Source: Companilactobacillus crustorum JCM 15951 (GTDB taxonomy: Bacteria; Bacillota; Bacilli; Lactobacillales; Lactobacillaceae). From it: 64,000 bases of DNA. Position 1 is the first letter of the stretch, and each line of letters starts with the position of its first letter. This document shows positions 53,569 through 62,842 of this stretch, in pieces. The stretch lies in the NCBI RefSeq assembly GCF_001434585.1, contig NZ_AZDB01000008.1, positions 1-64,000 of the forward strand, given 5' to 3'. Under the pieces are notes generated by a model, which did no database searches, was not told where the DNA came from, and saw only the letters and a program-made list of their open reading frames with translations. Both the position numbers and the translations under genes were made by a program.

Positions 53569-54300
53569 TTAATTTGTTTTTGTCCAAGAAGGGATCAAAA
53601 TAATGAATCCGATAAATGAGTAAAATATTGCTGGAGCTACTGCATTAATTAGAGGAACATTTAGTGTTTTGGGAATACCATTAAAAGATATAATTAAGAA
53701 ATCGATTCCAAAATGACAAATCATTGGAAAAAGAATATTTTGAGTCCGTATGAATAAACTGGAAAACACGAAACCCATCGCAGTTGTAATAATAACTTGT
53801 ACAAGGGTAGATACGAAATCTTGGGAATACAAATTTATAAAATGTTCCATGCCGAATAACATACAAGAAATTAACGATGGCACTAATAATCTAGAAACTG
53901 GATTGTTAAGTCTTTGAAAAATATCGAGTAATGAAATGAGGACAATTCCTCTCATGAGATATTCTTCAGTTATGCAAGCAACTGTCCCAACGACTAAAGC
54001 ACTAATCAAATTTTGAGGATGTAATAGACCAATTAAGAATAATACTGCTGTAATACCAATTAGGTTCTTTCTTTTAATAGTATTTAAATGCAAAGAAAAT
54101 GGTATTTCTATTTTTGTAAGCTTTGAATTTAGTATGAATACGAAAATAAAGAATAGGGATTTATTTAAGATCAAAGTTAAAAGATTATTCGAAATAGAAA
54201 AAAACTTCAAAAAATTAATATAAAGAATCTCAAATGAAACTTCTAAAATTATCAAAAGAAAAAGTTTTTTTAGTAATGAACTGATCTTAATTCTATTCAT
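53569..54300 (-). CDS. CPBP-family intramembrane metalloprotease
   Basis: A 243-residue membrane protein of about seven helices with CPBP motifs TEEYLMRG, GMEHFIN and CHFGIDF, whose Glu and His residues bind the metal. In lactic acid bacteria these Abi-type proteins often give bacteriocin self-immunity. It is followed on the same strand by a truncated paralogue and preceded by an XRE regulator. The ribosome site is weak. The protected-against peptide is unknown. Confidence 0.8.
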   Translation of the reverse strand: MNRIKISSLLKKLFLLIILEVSFEILYINFLKFFSISNNLLTLILNKSLFFIFVFILNSKLTKIEIPFSLHLNTIKRKNLIGITAVLFLIGLLHPQNLISALVVGTVACITEEYLMRGIVLISLLDIFQRLNNPVSRLLVPSLISCMLFGMEHFINLYSQDFVSTLVQVIITTAMGFVFSSLFIRTQNILFPMICHFGIDFLIISFNGIPKTLNVPLINAVAPAIFYSFIGFIILIPSWTKTN

Positions 54301-54445
54301 TTTATTAACATCTCGCTCTAGGATTACCCATTATTTTAGGGGGCCATGCATGCTCAAACTCAAAGTAAGATTAAATAAGCATATCGTCAAGCTTAGATAT
54401 AAAGCATGTACTTAAATGAGTGAGAAATGTTATTTTATAACGGCG

Positions 54446-55060
54446 TTATAACAATTTACTTGGATTAAAAAACACAATTATTATTATACTTATCGTACTA
54501 ATTAGGGCTTTTACAAGCCGTCCTATCAAAAATCCAAATTTAGTTAATGCATCGGAATTAAACATGTAATCAGATGAACCAAATATTTCATTAAGGATAA
54601 ATGATAGTGTCAAAATAAAAGTGGCAGACAATAATAATTTATATATTTTACTTTTAAAACCTATCCATGATGGAAAATAATAGAAAAAAACGATCGTATT
54701 AATTATTAAGAAAATTGATACCAATGAACTAGAATGCCTCATGACCGTAAAAATATTAAGATTGACATTAATACAAAGTAATATATTTATATAGTAGAGC
54801 ATCATGGATATCTTTTTTTTCATCTCTATTTGATTCCTTTGAGAGAAATTAGTATCTGACAATGAATTCTCTTTTAAAAGGGTATCTATTGAAACGTTAT
54901 ATATGTTACTTATTTTGACTAATGTATTTAAATCAGGAAAACTACGTGTATTTTCCCATCCAGAGATTGTCTTTCGTGATACACATAACTTTTTTGCAAC
55001 TTGACTCTGAGTTAATGATTTTTTTGATCTATAGTATTTTAACTTATTAGATAAATTCAT
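54446..55060 (-). CDS. XRE-family regulator with membrane domain
   Basis: A 204-residue protein: N-terminal Cro/C1 helix-turn-helix (LTQSQVAKKLCVSRKTISGW, about 17-36) and four hydrophobic segments from about 80 to the end. Membrane-tethered XRE proteins of this kind sense envelope stress or peptides and control neighbouring genes. The ATG at 55060 has AGAGGCC upstream. Its DNA-binding part is closely related to the 64-residue protein at 38.4 kb. It probably controls the CPBP genes. Confidence 0.78.
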   Translation of the reverse strand: MNLSNKLKYYRSKKSLTQSQVAKKLCVSRKTISGWENTRSFPDLNTLVKISNIYNVSIDTLLKENSLSDTNFSQRNQIEMKKKISMMLYYINILLCINVNLNIFTVMRHSSSLVSIFLIINTIVFFYYFPSWIGFKSKIYKLLLSATFILTLSFILNEIFGSSDYMFNSDALTKFGFLIGRLVKALISTISIIIIVFFNPSKLL

Positions 55061-55180
55061 TAAGGGCCTCTTTTGTATAAAGATGAATATCAAATTTAGT
55101 ATATCTTATTTTTCCGTCTACAGTAATTTTTAGAATTCTTTAGGTTACATTTATCTACAAGATTCTATTATTTTAAAAAT

Positions 55181-55468
55181 TTACAATCTTGCACCCCAAA
55201 GATTATTGCCAAGTTCATTATAAGAAAATACTTTTCGCCACAAGGCTCTTTCTTGTTTATTTAATTTGATGTTTTCGGATAATTTAATTACAGGAGCTTT
55301 ATTTATGAAATATTGTAAGGAACCAGTGAAGGCAACGCCTTCACTTTTTTGTAATTTTAGAAGAGTTTCGTTTACGAATTGAGATGTTAAAGAACCTTGG
55401 TGATTCTTATTTAATTCTGTATTTAATTGGCTCATTGAAGTAATAACATCGTTTTTATTTATCATCAT
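55181..55468 (-). CDS. Small immunity-like protein (class IIa bacteriocin immunity type)
   Basis: A 95-residue soluble protein, helical and charged, with the length and build of EntA/PedB-type bacteriocin immunity proteins (four-helix bundle, C-terminal LNKQERALWRKVF helix). AAGGAG precedes ATG. It neighbours an XRE regulator and CPBP proteases. The assignment is by pattern and context; no bacteriocin gene lies next to it. Confidence 0.5.
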   Translation of the reverse strand: MMINKNDVITSMSQLNTELNKNHQGSLTSQFVNETLLKLQKSEGVAFTGSLQYFINKAPVIKLSENIKLNKQERALWRKVFSYNELGNNLWGARL

Positions 55469-55674
55469 TATTCGCTCCTTATTAGTTATGTATACCTAAA
55501 GCTTACCAACTTTGATCTTCAATTAGGAGTAAATATCGTAAATGACTGTCAAACATATCTTGAGTGCAGAACCATAGAATCTGAAAGGATTCTATTTTTT
55601 TTACCATTTTTACTTGTAATATATCGTTTCGATATATATACTTGGAAGCCGGTAAAGGTTAGGTGAGTTATTTA

Positions 55675-56211
55675 ATGTATGAGTTATTCATTTTAGGTCA
55701 GTTAATGGATCATCCTATGACGGGTTATGCTTTGCGAAAAGCGTTCATTAATATCATGGGCGATGATCAGGCGATTAGTTTTGGTACGTTGTATCCATTG
55801 TTAGATAAACTAGAGAGTGGAAATTTTTTAGCTTTGAGTTTTAAAAACACCGAGAATAAACGGCCACAAAAATTAGCGACAATTACTGAAAAAGGTACGC
55901 AGCAGTTTTTTAAATTGCTGGCTGAACCAGTAACGATTAATAAACAGAGTCAATTGACTTTTTTGATGAAAATCCACTTTTTGCATCTGCTTGATTCTCA
56001 GCAGCAAGTAAAGATTCTGAAAGATTTTCAAGAATTTTCGCAACAAAAGTTAACACGTTTAGAAGAACTTCGAGAGGATTTGAAAGATAATCCCCGAATG
56101 ATTCAAGTTGATATTGACGATGGTTTGTTAGTTAAACAGCTACAGATTTTACGTGCTCAAGCTCAGTATGATTGGGTTACGAAACTCTTACAGGAAAGAA
56201 AAGGGGAATAA
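55675..56211 (+). CDS. PadR-family regulator
   Basis: A 178-residue PadR protein: winged helix at about 1-85 (LGQLMDHPMTGYALRKAF, FGTLYPLLDKLESG) and a helical C-terminal dimer domain. ATG at 55675 has AGGTG upstream; GTG at 55663 is possible. It is three bases ahead of a DHA2 exporter, so it most likely represses this drug-efflux operon, as LmrR-like PadR proteins do. Confidence 0.87.
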   Translation: MYELFILGQLMDHPMTGYALRKAFINIMGDDQAISFGTLYPLLDKLESGNFLALSFKNTENKRPQKLATITEKGTQQFFKLLAEPVTINKQSQLTFLMKIHFLHLLDSQQQVKILKDFQEFSQQKLTRLEELREDLKDNPRMIQVDIDDGLLVKQLQILRAQAQYDWVTKLLQERKGE

Positions 56212-56214
56212 CAG

Positions 56215-57639
56215 ATGGAAAGTTTTGCTAAAGACCCAGAGATTCAAAAGCATCGCTGGTTAATATTAATAGCGGTATGTTTATTCACGTTTATGTCAAC
56301 GTTGGACGGTAGTATTGTAAATATTGCTTTGCCCGTAATGAGCAAGGATCTAAAGATTCCGATGAACCAGGCTGAATGGGTTGTTTCAATTTATTTAATT
56401 GTTATTTGTGCACTACTATTATTATTTGGAAAATTGGGGGATGCTTACGGGAAAATTCGTATCTTCAAGCTAGGATCAATTTTATTCACGATTGGTTCAT
56501 TGCTCTGTGGTTTTAATTCTGGCTTGTTATTACTGTTGATTTCTCGTTCCATTCAAGCAATTGGTGCAGCAATGACCATGAGTACTAATAACGGTATTAT
56601 TACGGAAGTTTTTCCTTTCAATGAACGTGGTCGGGCCTTGGGAATGATTGGTTCCTTTGTTGCTTTAGGAAGTATTGCTGGACCTGGAGTCGGTGGTTTG
56701 ATTTTGGCACACATGAACTGGGGCTATATCTTCTTGATCAATGTGCCAGTTGGTATTATTGCTATTATTTTAGGAATGAAAATCTTACCCAAAGATATTA
56801 CCGTGACAAAGCAGAAGATCGATAAGGTTGGAGCGACTCTCTTTGCTATCGTTATGGTAACTTTGTTCGCTGGTATTTTCTTAGGACAAGAGATTGGTTT
56901 TGTTAAACCAGTAGTTTTAGGACTTATTCTTATAGCTATTATTGCTTTTGTGATCTTTATTAGAATTGAATTACGGATTGAAAAACCAATTTTGGAATTG
57001 AAAATTTTTAAAAATGCTAATTTTTCAATCAGTATTTTCTGTGCTTTATTAATTTTTGTGGCAAACTTTTTCTTCAATGTTATTTCACCATTCTATTTGG
57101 AAAATGCACGTGGTTTAGCCGCTAATTATGCTGGCTATGCCTTGATGACTTTTCCAATCGTACAGGTAATTGTGGCGCCAATTTCCGGAGCTATTTCAGA
57201 TAAAATTGGTCCGGAGCTGTTAACTTTTATTGGCTTGATTATGATTTCTATTAGTCAGGTCGGTTATATGTTTATGGGACTTGCAACGCCGTTATGGATT
57301 TTTATGTTCTTTGTTGGATTAGTTGGATTTGGTAATGGGGTCTTTCAAGCCCCTAATAATTCAATTGTTATGAATTCGGTTGATGTAAAAGATTTAGGGA
57401 TTGCTGGAGGTATTAATGCCTTAGCCCGTGAATTTGGAATGATCATTGGTATTTCAGCCGCCACGACGGTCTTGTTCTCATCAATGAGTCATACCGCAGG
57501 ACGGACGGTAACATCATATGAACCAGCTCATCCAGAACTATTTATCTCTGGTATGCGAGTTGCCTTTACAGTTTCTTTCGGAATTTGTTTGATTGCGACT
57601 GTTATTACAGGAATTAGAATGTTGCGAAGAAATAAATAG
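56215..57639 (+). CDS. MFS drug exporter, DHA2 family
   Basis: A 474-residue, 14-helix transporter with FMSTLDGSIVNIALPVMSKD, WVVSIYLIVICALLLLFGKL and GSIAGPGVGGLI, the motifs of DHA2 multidrug/H+ antiporters. Third DHA2 gene in this window and intact. Cotranscribed with the PadR gene. Substrate unknown. Confidence 0.88.
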   Translation: MESFAKDPEIQKHRWLILIAVCLFTFMSTLDGSIVNIALPVMSKDLKIPMNQAEWVVSIYLIVICALLLLFGKLGDAYGKIRIFKLGSILFTIGSLLCGFNSGLLLLLISRSIQAIGAAMTMSTNNGIITEVFPFNERGRALGMIGSFVALGSIAGPGVGGLILAHMNWGYIFLINVPVGIIAIILGMKILPKDITVTKQKIDKVGATLFAIVMVTLFAGIFLGQEIGFVKPVVLGLILIAIIAFVIFIRIELRIEKPILELKIFKNANFSISIFCALLIFVANFFFNVISPFYLENARGLAANYAGYALMTFPIVQVIVAPISGAISDKIGPELLTFIGLIMISISQVGYMFMGLATPLWIFMFFVGLVGFGNGVFQAPNNSIVMNSVDVKDLGIAGGINALAREFGMIIGISAATTVLFSSMSHTAGRTVTSYEPAHPELFISGMRVAFTVSFGICLIATVITGIRMLRRNK

Positions 57640-57645
57640 GAACGA

Positions 57646-57697
57646 AAAAAAGACCCTTATGATGGCCATCAAAGATGGTTGCCATAAAGGTCTTTTT
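57646..57697 (+). terminator. Terminator of the PadR-exporter operon
   Basis: AAAAAGACCCTTATGATGGC region pairs with CCATAAAGGTCTTTTT, with an inner CCATC/GATGG stem. Confidence 0.85.
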
Positions 57698-57714
57698 AAT
57701 CTCTAGACTAAAAT

Positions 57715-58011
57715 TTAATAACCGTAGCGGATATTTGATAGTTTAGTTAAATGATTTATCTTTTCCGATTGGTCTTTAGATAAAACGATGCTATTTTTCA
57801 ACGTAACATTTGAAATTGCAATATTCATTCGACTGAGAATATATGGAACTGAAGATTCTTTTAATTCTAGTTCATTCTTATAATCCTTTAATAGTCTTTG
57901 TAGTGGTTCACTTTTTGAATCGCCATTTAAGTCTGTTAATAATTCAGTGATAATTGTTATAGCCTGGTCAGCACGGTCATTTCCGCCAGAAAACCATTTT
58001 AATTTAATCAT
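57715..58011 (-). CDS. Bacteriocin immunity-like protein
   Basis: A 98-residue soluble helical protein. The C-terminal pattern ILSRMNIAISN...LSKDQSEKINHLTKLSNIRYG resembles immunity proteins of class II bacteriocins in lactic acid bacteria (EntA_Immun type), as I recall them. AAGGAGAG precedes ATG. No bacteriocin gene is adjacent, so it is an orphan immunity gene, which can protect against rivals. Confidence 0.62.
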   Translation of the reverse strand: MIKLKWFSGGNDRADQAITIITELLTDLNGDSKSEPLQRLLKDYKNELELKESSVPYILSRMNIAISNVTLKNSIVLSKDQSEKINHLTKLSNIRYGY

Positions 58012-58216
58012 TTACTCTCTCCTTGAAATAATTTGTATTCTCATTATTACATATCATTTAATTGTTGGAATTGAAGTATCTTAAACAGTGTCATTTCTCA
58101 TCTTTAATAGAAAATAATCACTTTGAGGATATCATTTATAGCCATTCGGGACATTGTTGTGATTAATGAATCATATTAGGCTATATTATAAGTTATAAAT
58201 TGATGGGGGATTAATA

Positions 58217-58525
58217 ATGACAAAAGAAGATAAAGGATTAGACGAACTTTTAGAAATAGTATATGACTTTGTGCTAAATCCAGATCTTTCTGATGATGAA
58301 AGAAAAATTGGACTATTAGCCAAAGCTGATTTGGAACGTGGCAGATATCAAATTGCAGTTCTGAATCAAATTATTGCTAGTTTTCAGATATTAGCTGTCG
58401 AAAAAAAGGGGTTAAGTTCTGAAGCTGATGAGTTTTACAAAAAGATATACGCACTTTTGATAAAAGATAAACCAATCGGTACGAATATTGGTTATATGGG
58501 AATTAATGGAAGTTATTTAAGCTAG
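58217..58525 (+). CDS. Bacteriocin immunity-like protein
   Basis: A 102-residue helical protein (LLEIVYDFVLNPDLSDDER, then LLAKADLERGRYQIAVLNQI and SSEADEFYKKIYALL). Size, helix pattern and neighbourhood agree with class II bacteriocin immunity proteins. A GGGGGA site precedes the ATG. It differs in sequence from the genes at 55.2 and 57.7 kb. Another orphan; assignment tentative. Confidence 0.55.
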   Translation: MTKEDKGLDELLEIVYDFVLNPDLSDDERKIGLLAKADLERGRYQIAVLNQIIASFQILAVEKKGLSSEADEFYKKIYALLIKDKPIGTNIGYMGINGSYLS

Positions 58526-58583
58526 AATAATAATGATATAATTATATGTAAGCGTTTTTATCTGAAGTGAGGGGGAAAGTATA

Positions 58584-58868
58584 ATGGTAAAGTTAAGATC
58601 AATTTTTGAAATGGTTCCTAATACTTGGGGGATTAAGTTTGAAACTAGAGAAAAAGCTCATGACTTTTATCAGGAATCAATCAAATATTATGAAGAAACA
58701 CTTGGTCCGATTACGGTAAATAATGATACTTGGTATATTGGTACCAAACTATCAGATGAGGAATTCAAAACAAAAATAATAGAATTGTTGGACAAATTGA
58801 ATATCCCCAAAGATCAGTACACAATTTCTAAAACAGAGATTGGCAAGTTTTGGATGCCTGAAGCATAA
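58584..58868 (+). CDS. Hypothetical protein of 94 residues
   Basis: A 94-residue soluble protein with mixed strand/helix pattern (WGIKFETREKAHDFYQESIK, NNDTWYIGTKLSDEEF). No family recognised. GAGGGGG before ATG supports translation. It lies 58 bases after the immunity-like gene on the same strand and is closed by a hairpin. It might be an immunity-type or accessory protein but nothing in the sequence shows that. Confidence 0.65.
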   Translation: MVKLRSIFEMVPNTWGIKFETREKAHDFYQESIKYYEETLGPITVNNDTWYIGTKLSDEEFKTKIIELLDKLNIPKDQYTISKTEIGKFWMPEA

Positions 58869-58965
58869 AGTAGGTTAATTTATAAAAAATAGGAATTGAG
58901 ATAGAACTCTGTTGTTGTTATTAAACTGGCAGTAAACGTCGAATAAAACATAATTTTTCCGTATA

Positions 58966-59015
58966 AAAAGCCCTATATGCAACCATTTTTGATGGTTAAT
59001 CATATAGGGCCTCTT
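58966..59015. terminator. Bidirectional terminator
   Basis: AGCCCTATATG pairs with CATATAGGGCC around an inner AACCAT/ATGGTT stem, between convergent genes. Confidence 0.85.
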
Positions 59016-59040
59016 TAGTGCACGGGAATTGAATGATTTA

Positions 59041-60489
59041 TTAGTCAATCAGACCTTCACGACGCTGTTCACGTTTACGTAACCATGGCATAACGAAGCC
59101 TAGACCGAATAATACGATAACAGTGATAAAGTTTAAGAGCAATTGATGATTAAAGGCACCAGTACCAACTTTAGCTTCTTGTGGGATAAACCCTAAAGTA
59201 GCACAGACGAAGGTAAAGGCTAAACACCAGCCTCCGACTAGAAGCGCACCAGTTTTACTCTTGATGAATGTATAGTCAGAATGATATTTTTCTTGATGCA
59301 TTCTCATTGCTACAAAGGCAAAGAAGACCCAACAAGTTTTATATGGTGAAATGATTCCGTTAATATTTAAGAGCCAGTTATAAATGGTATTAATATTTGG
59401 TAGGGTACCAGTTAACAATAATAGGAACAAACTTAAACCGGTAGTCATTGTATAACTGTGAATTGGACGACCATTTTTGTTTTTCTTAGTTAGCCATTTA
59501 GGCATGAACTTGTCAGCAACATCACCCGCAAAGACACGACTTGAAGCATCCAATAAAACAGCCAATTGAGCCATCATAAAGATTGCTTGTACAACAGCAA
59601 AGATATACATCAATAATTTACCAACACCTAAACTAGTACCTAAGAGTTGGAAAGCATAATATGGACCGTTCATTTTGAAATCATGTGGAATATGGTTAGC
59701 ATTAAAGAACATTGCTAAAGCTAATGTACCAAAGATAGTTAAGAAACCAGTCATGATAGCTAAGAGCCACATAGCCTTAGGGAATTCATGCTTAGGATCA
59801 CGCATTTGTACGACGTATGGAGCAGCTAATTCAGCACCGGACATGGCGAAAATCAATAGTCCGGTAGTTGAGAAGTATTTCAGACTAAACGATGGTTTAA
59901 AGGCGCCCCAATTGAATGGCTGCGTGGCAATATGATGACCATGTAAAACGGCATAGCCAGCTAATAGGACGAATAGGAATGACATTACGAACATGGCACC
60001 CCCACCGATTAATGAAAGTATTTCTAATGAATTTTTGATAACATTTTCTAAAAGAATGAATAATAGAATAATGATGAAAGTTAGAATACCAAACCAGAAA
60101 GTCGACATTTTTTTATCTAAAGTGTTGTTACCCAAGAACATCCAACTGAATGAGACGATAACCGAGTTGGAAACGTCCACGATGTAAGGAACGCTTTGTA
60201 CCCAATACATCCAAGAAGTCCAATAGCCAAGGGTATCGTTACTACTGTGGCGAACCCAGGATGCTAATCCCCCGGCTTGATTGTCGAAGGTTAAACTCAT
60301 TTGACTAGAGATTAGTGCATAAGGAATAACGTACGAAAAAAGTAAGAAAATCCATGAGATAACCACAGATAATCCTTGATTTTGAAATGGATAAAAGATG
60401 TTTTCAAAACTGATAATAGTAACAAAGTCGATCAAGGCAATGACCGGCCAACTCATATAATGTTTTTTATTTGGTTCTAGTGTTTCCAA
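59041..60489 (-). CDS. APC-family amino acid antiporter
   Basis: A 482-residue APC transporter with about 12-14 helices (SWPVIALIDFVTIISFENIF at the start, FAMSGAELAAPYVVQMRDP in the sixth-helix region), close to the glutamate/GABA and basic amino acid/polyamine antiporter branch. It is divergent from an ornithine-type decarboxylase, so exchange of ornithine (or lysine/arginine) for the decarboxylation product is likely: an acid-resistance and energy system. It starts at TTG with GGGGGAAAA upstream. Confidence 0.8.
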   Translation of the reverse strand: METLEPNKKHYMSWPVIALIDFVTIISFENIFYPFQNQGLSVVISWIFLLFSYVIPYALISSQMSLTFDNQAGGLASWVRHSSNDTLGYWTSWMYWVQSVPYIVDVSNSVIVSFSWMFLGNNTLDKKMSTFWFGILTFIIILLFILLENVIKNSLEILSLIGGGAMFVMSFLFVLLAGYAVLHGHHIATQPFNWGAFKPSFSLKYFSTTGLLIFAMSGAELAAPYVVQMRDPKHEFPKAMWLLAIMTGFLTIFGTLALAMFFNANHIPHDFKMNGPYYAFQLLGTSLGVGKLLMYIFAVVQAIFMMAQLAVLLDASSRVFAGDVADKFMPKWLTKKNKNGRPIHSYTMTTGLSLFLLLLTGTLPNINTIYNWLLNINGIISPYKTCWVFFAFVAMRMHQEKYHSDYTFIKSKTGALLVGGWCLAFTFVCATLGFIPQEAKVGTGAFNHQLLLNFITVIVLFGLGFVMPWLRKREQRREGLID

Positions 60490-60639
60490 TTTTATTTTCC
60501 CCCGAATTGTTTAAAAGTCTTGTTAGAGCAGGCTTTTGAACTTGGGAGGTTTTAATGTAAGCAGCGAACTATTTATTTTCACTTGTTTATGACCTCAATA
60601 CGTATATATAATCAAAGCTGTAATATTTTTTGATAATTA

Positions 60640-60702
60640 ATATTGCAAATTAATAAAAATATCCTTAAACAATTGTAGGGATTTATATACCATTTGCAAT
60701 AT
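60640..60702. promoter_or_regulatory. Long-spaced inverted repeat between antiporter and decarboxylase
   Basis: ATATTGCAAAT (60640-60650) and ATTTGCAATAT (60692-60702) are a perfect 11-base inverted repeat, 52 bases from centre to centre (about five helical turns). It may hold two protomers of a regulator bound on one face or looping. Confidence 0.55.
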
Positions 60703-60736
60703 CTTTTTGAAAAAAGTTTAAAAATAGGGGGAAATT

Positions 60737-62824
60737 ATGAATTTTCTGAAAATTGCCGTAGGCAATGATGTAATTGTAAAAAATTCATCTGAATGGACAA
60801 CAGTTCCATTTACAGAGCACAGCGATATAGCTGAATTAGCAGCGATTGTTCTAAATAAAAACGATGCAGCTAATTTAAAGGTCGCTCAAAACTTGCAACA
60901 AACGTCAGGTCTTGGCATCCCTATTCTTCAAACTGATTCTACTGCCGATTCGACTGTTGAAGCAATCGCTGCAGCTAATAAATATCAAAAAAAGATGGTT
61001 CCTGGTTTTTTAACAGATTTAGTTAATTTTGCTGAAGACCGACCAGTTAGTTTTACGACACCAGGACATCATAATGGTCAGTATTATGAAAAACATCCTG
61101 CTGGAGTAGTTTTTAACCGCTTCTTCGGTAAGAATTTGATGTTTGCGGATACGAGTGACACGGTTGACGAATTGGGCGATACGATGACCCACGGCGGAAC
61201 ACCGTTAACAGCTGAACAAAAGGCGGCCCAAACATACCACGCTGACAAAGTTTATTTTTGCACGAATGGAACTACTAGTGCCAATTCTATTTGTGCTAGT
61301 GCTTTGTTGTCAGAAGATGATCTAGTTTTATTTGATCGCAATAACCATAAGTCACTCTACAACAGTGCTCTTGTTATGAGTGGCGCTAAGCCAGTTTATA
61401 TTCCAACCGATCGAAATCCTTTGGGTTTAATTGGCGAAATGAATCCTGAATCACTGGATGAGAAAAAAATCCGTCAAGAGATTGCTAAGGTTGATCCTAA
61501 AAAAGCTAAAGCTAAGCGTCCATTTAGACTAGTAATTTTGCAATTGGAAACTTACGACGGAGTCTTTTACGATGCACAGTGGATTATTGATAAAATTGGC
61601 AAGCTTTGTGATTATATTTTGTTTGACTGTGCTTGGGGCGGTTTTGAACAGTTTGTACCAATTATGAAGCATCTCTCGCCATTAGAACTTAATTATGGTC
61701 CAGATGATCCGGGAATCTTAGTTACACAGTCGTTGCATAAGCAGCAAGCCGGTTTAGCTCAGACTTCTCAAATTTTAAAAAAAGATGCCCATCTAAAAGG
61801 ACAAGCACGCTATGTCGATCATAAACATTTCAACAATGCTTATCTGAAATTTGTTACTTCGAGTTATTCTTATCCAATTTATGCTTCGTTGACAGTTAAC
61901 GCCTATGTAACTGCTGGTCAAGGCAATAAGAACTGGTGGGATGAAACGCTAAGAATGGGAATTGAATGGCGTAAGGAACTTTTGAAAAAATCAAAGCTGT
62001 TCAAACCCTTTGTACCCGATAACTTTGCTGAAATTAGTACAGATGAATTAGCTACTAACAGTAAATATTGGGAATTAAAAGCTGAAAATAATTGGCATGG
62101 TTTCAAAAAAATTGCTTCCGGACAAGCAATGATTGATCCACTAAAAATAACCGTTATAACGCCTGGAATTGATATTAAAAATGCACAATATCAGGATAAT
62201 GGAATACCTGGTCCCGTAGTAGCAGAATTTTTGATGGAGAAGCGGATCATTCGTGCCAAAGATGATTTGAATTCACTCTTATTCTTACTAACACCGGGGG
62301 ATTCGAAAGAAGAATTAGATCTTTTGCTTGATGCCTTCCTAGAGTTTGAACGTTTTTATTTGGCAGATGCACCTTTGGCAGAAGTCTTGCCTAAATTGGC
62401 AAAGCTTTATCCCAAACGTTATCAAGGTTATACTTTAAAGCAGCTTTGCCAAGAAATGCATGACTATTATCGTCAAAATAAAACTTTTGCGCTACAAAAA
62501 GAATTGTTCGCTAAGTCTGATATGCAAAGCTATACAATGACGCCGGCTCAAGCTGACCGATATTTTATGAAGAATCAGAGTGAACTAGTAAACTTGGATA
62601 ATATCAAAGGTCGAATCGCTGTCGAAGGAGCTTTGCCATATCCTCCTGGTGTCTTTATCGTAGCGCCGGGCGAAAAATGGGCTGAAATCGATCAAAAGTA
62701 TTTTGAAGTTTTAGTGGGAGCAATTGAAAGATTTCCAGGATTTGTACCAGAAATTCAGGGAGTCTATTGGGATAAACAAGCTAACGGAAAAATTTCTGTT
62801 CAAGCCGAAGTATTGAAAAAATAA
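60737..62824 (+). CDS. Ornithine-type (Orn/Lys/Arg) decarboxylase
   Basis: A 695-residue fold-type I PLP decarboxylase: N-terminal wing domain, PLP domain with TTPGHHNGQYY, DRNNHKS, FDCAWGGFEQF and the Schiff-base lysine in TQSLHKQQAG (about 337-346), and a C-terminal domain ending LPYPPGVF...PGEKW. It is very similar in pattern to the inducible ornithine decarboxylase of Lactobacillus 30a (730 residues). It makes putrescine (or cadaverine/agmatine) and consumes a proton. AGGGGGA precedes ATG. Cotranscribed with the next gene. Confidence 0.9.
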   Translation: MNFLKIAVGNDVIVKNSSEWTTVPFTEHSDIAELAAIVLNKNDAANLKVAQNLQQTSGLGIPILQTDSTADSTVEAIAAANKYQKKMVPGFLTDLVNFAEDRPVSFTTPGHHNGQYYEKHPAGVVFNRFFGKNLMFADTSDTVDELGDTMTHGGTPLTAEQKAAQTYHADKVYFCTNGTTSANSICASALLSEDDLVLFDRNNHKSLYNSALVMSGAKPVYIPTDRNPLGLIGEMNPESLDEKKIRQEIAKVDPKKAKAKRPFRLVILQLETYDGVFYDAQWIIDKIGKLCDYILFDCAWGGFEQFVPIMKHLSPLELNYGPDDPGILVTQSLHKQQAGLAQTSQILKKDAHLKGQARYVDHKHFNNAYLKFVTSSYSYPIYASLTVNAYVTAGQGNKNWWDETLRMGIEWRKELLKKSKLFKPFVPDNFAEISTDELATNSKYWELKAENNWHGFKKIASGQAMIDPLKITVITPGIDIKNAQYQDNGIPGPVVAEFLMEKRIIRAKDDLNSLLFLLTPGDSKEELDLLLDAFLEFERFYLADAPLAEVLPKLAKLYPKRYQGYTLKQLCQEMHDYYRQNKTFALQKELFAKSDMQSYTMTPAQADRYFMKNQSELVNLDNIKGRIAVEGALPYPPGVFIVAPGEKWAEIDQKYFEVLVGAIERFPGFVPEIQGVYWDKQANGKISVQAEVLKK

Positions 62825-62842
62825 CTATTGAGGGAGTTTCTT

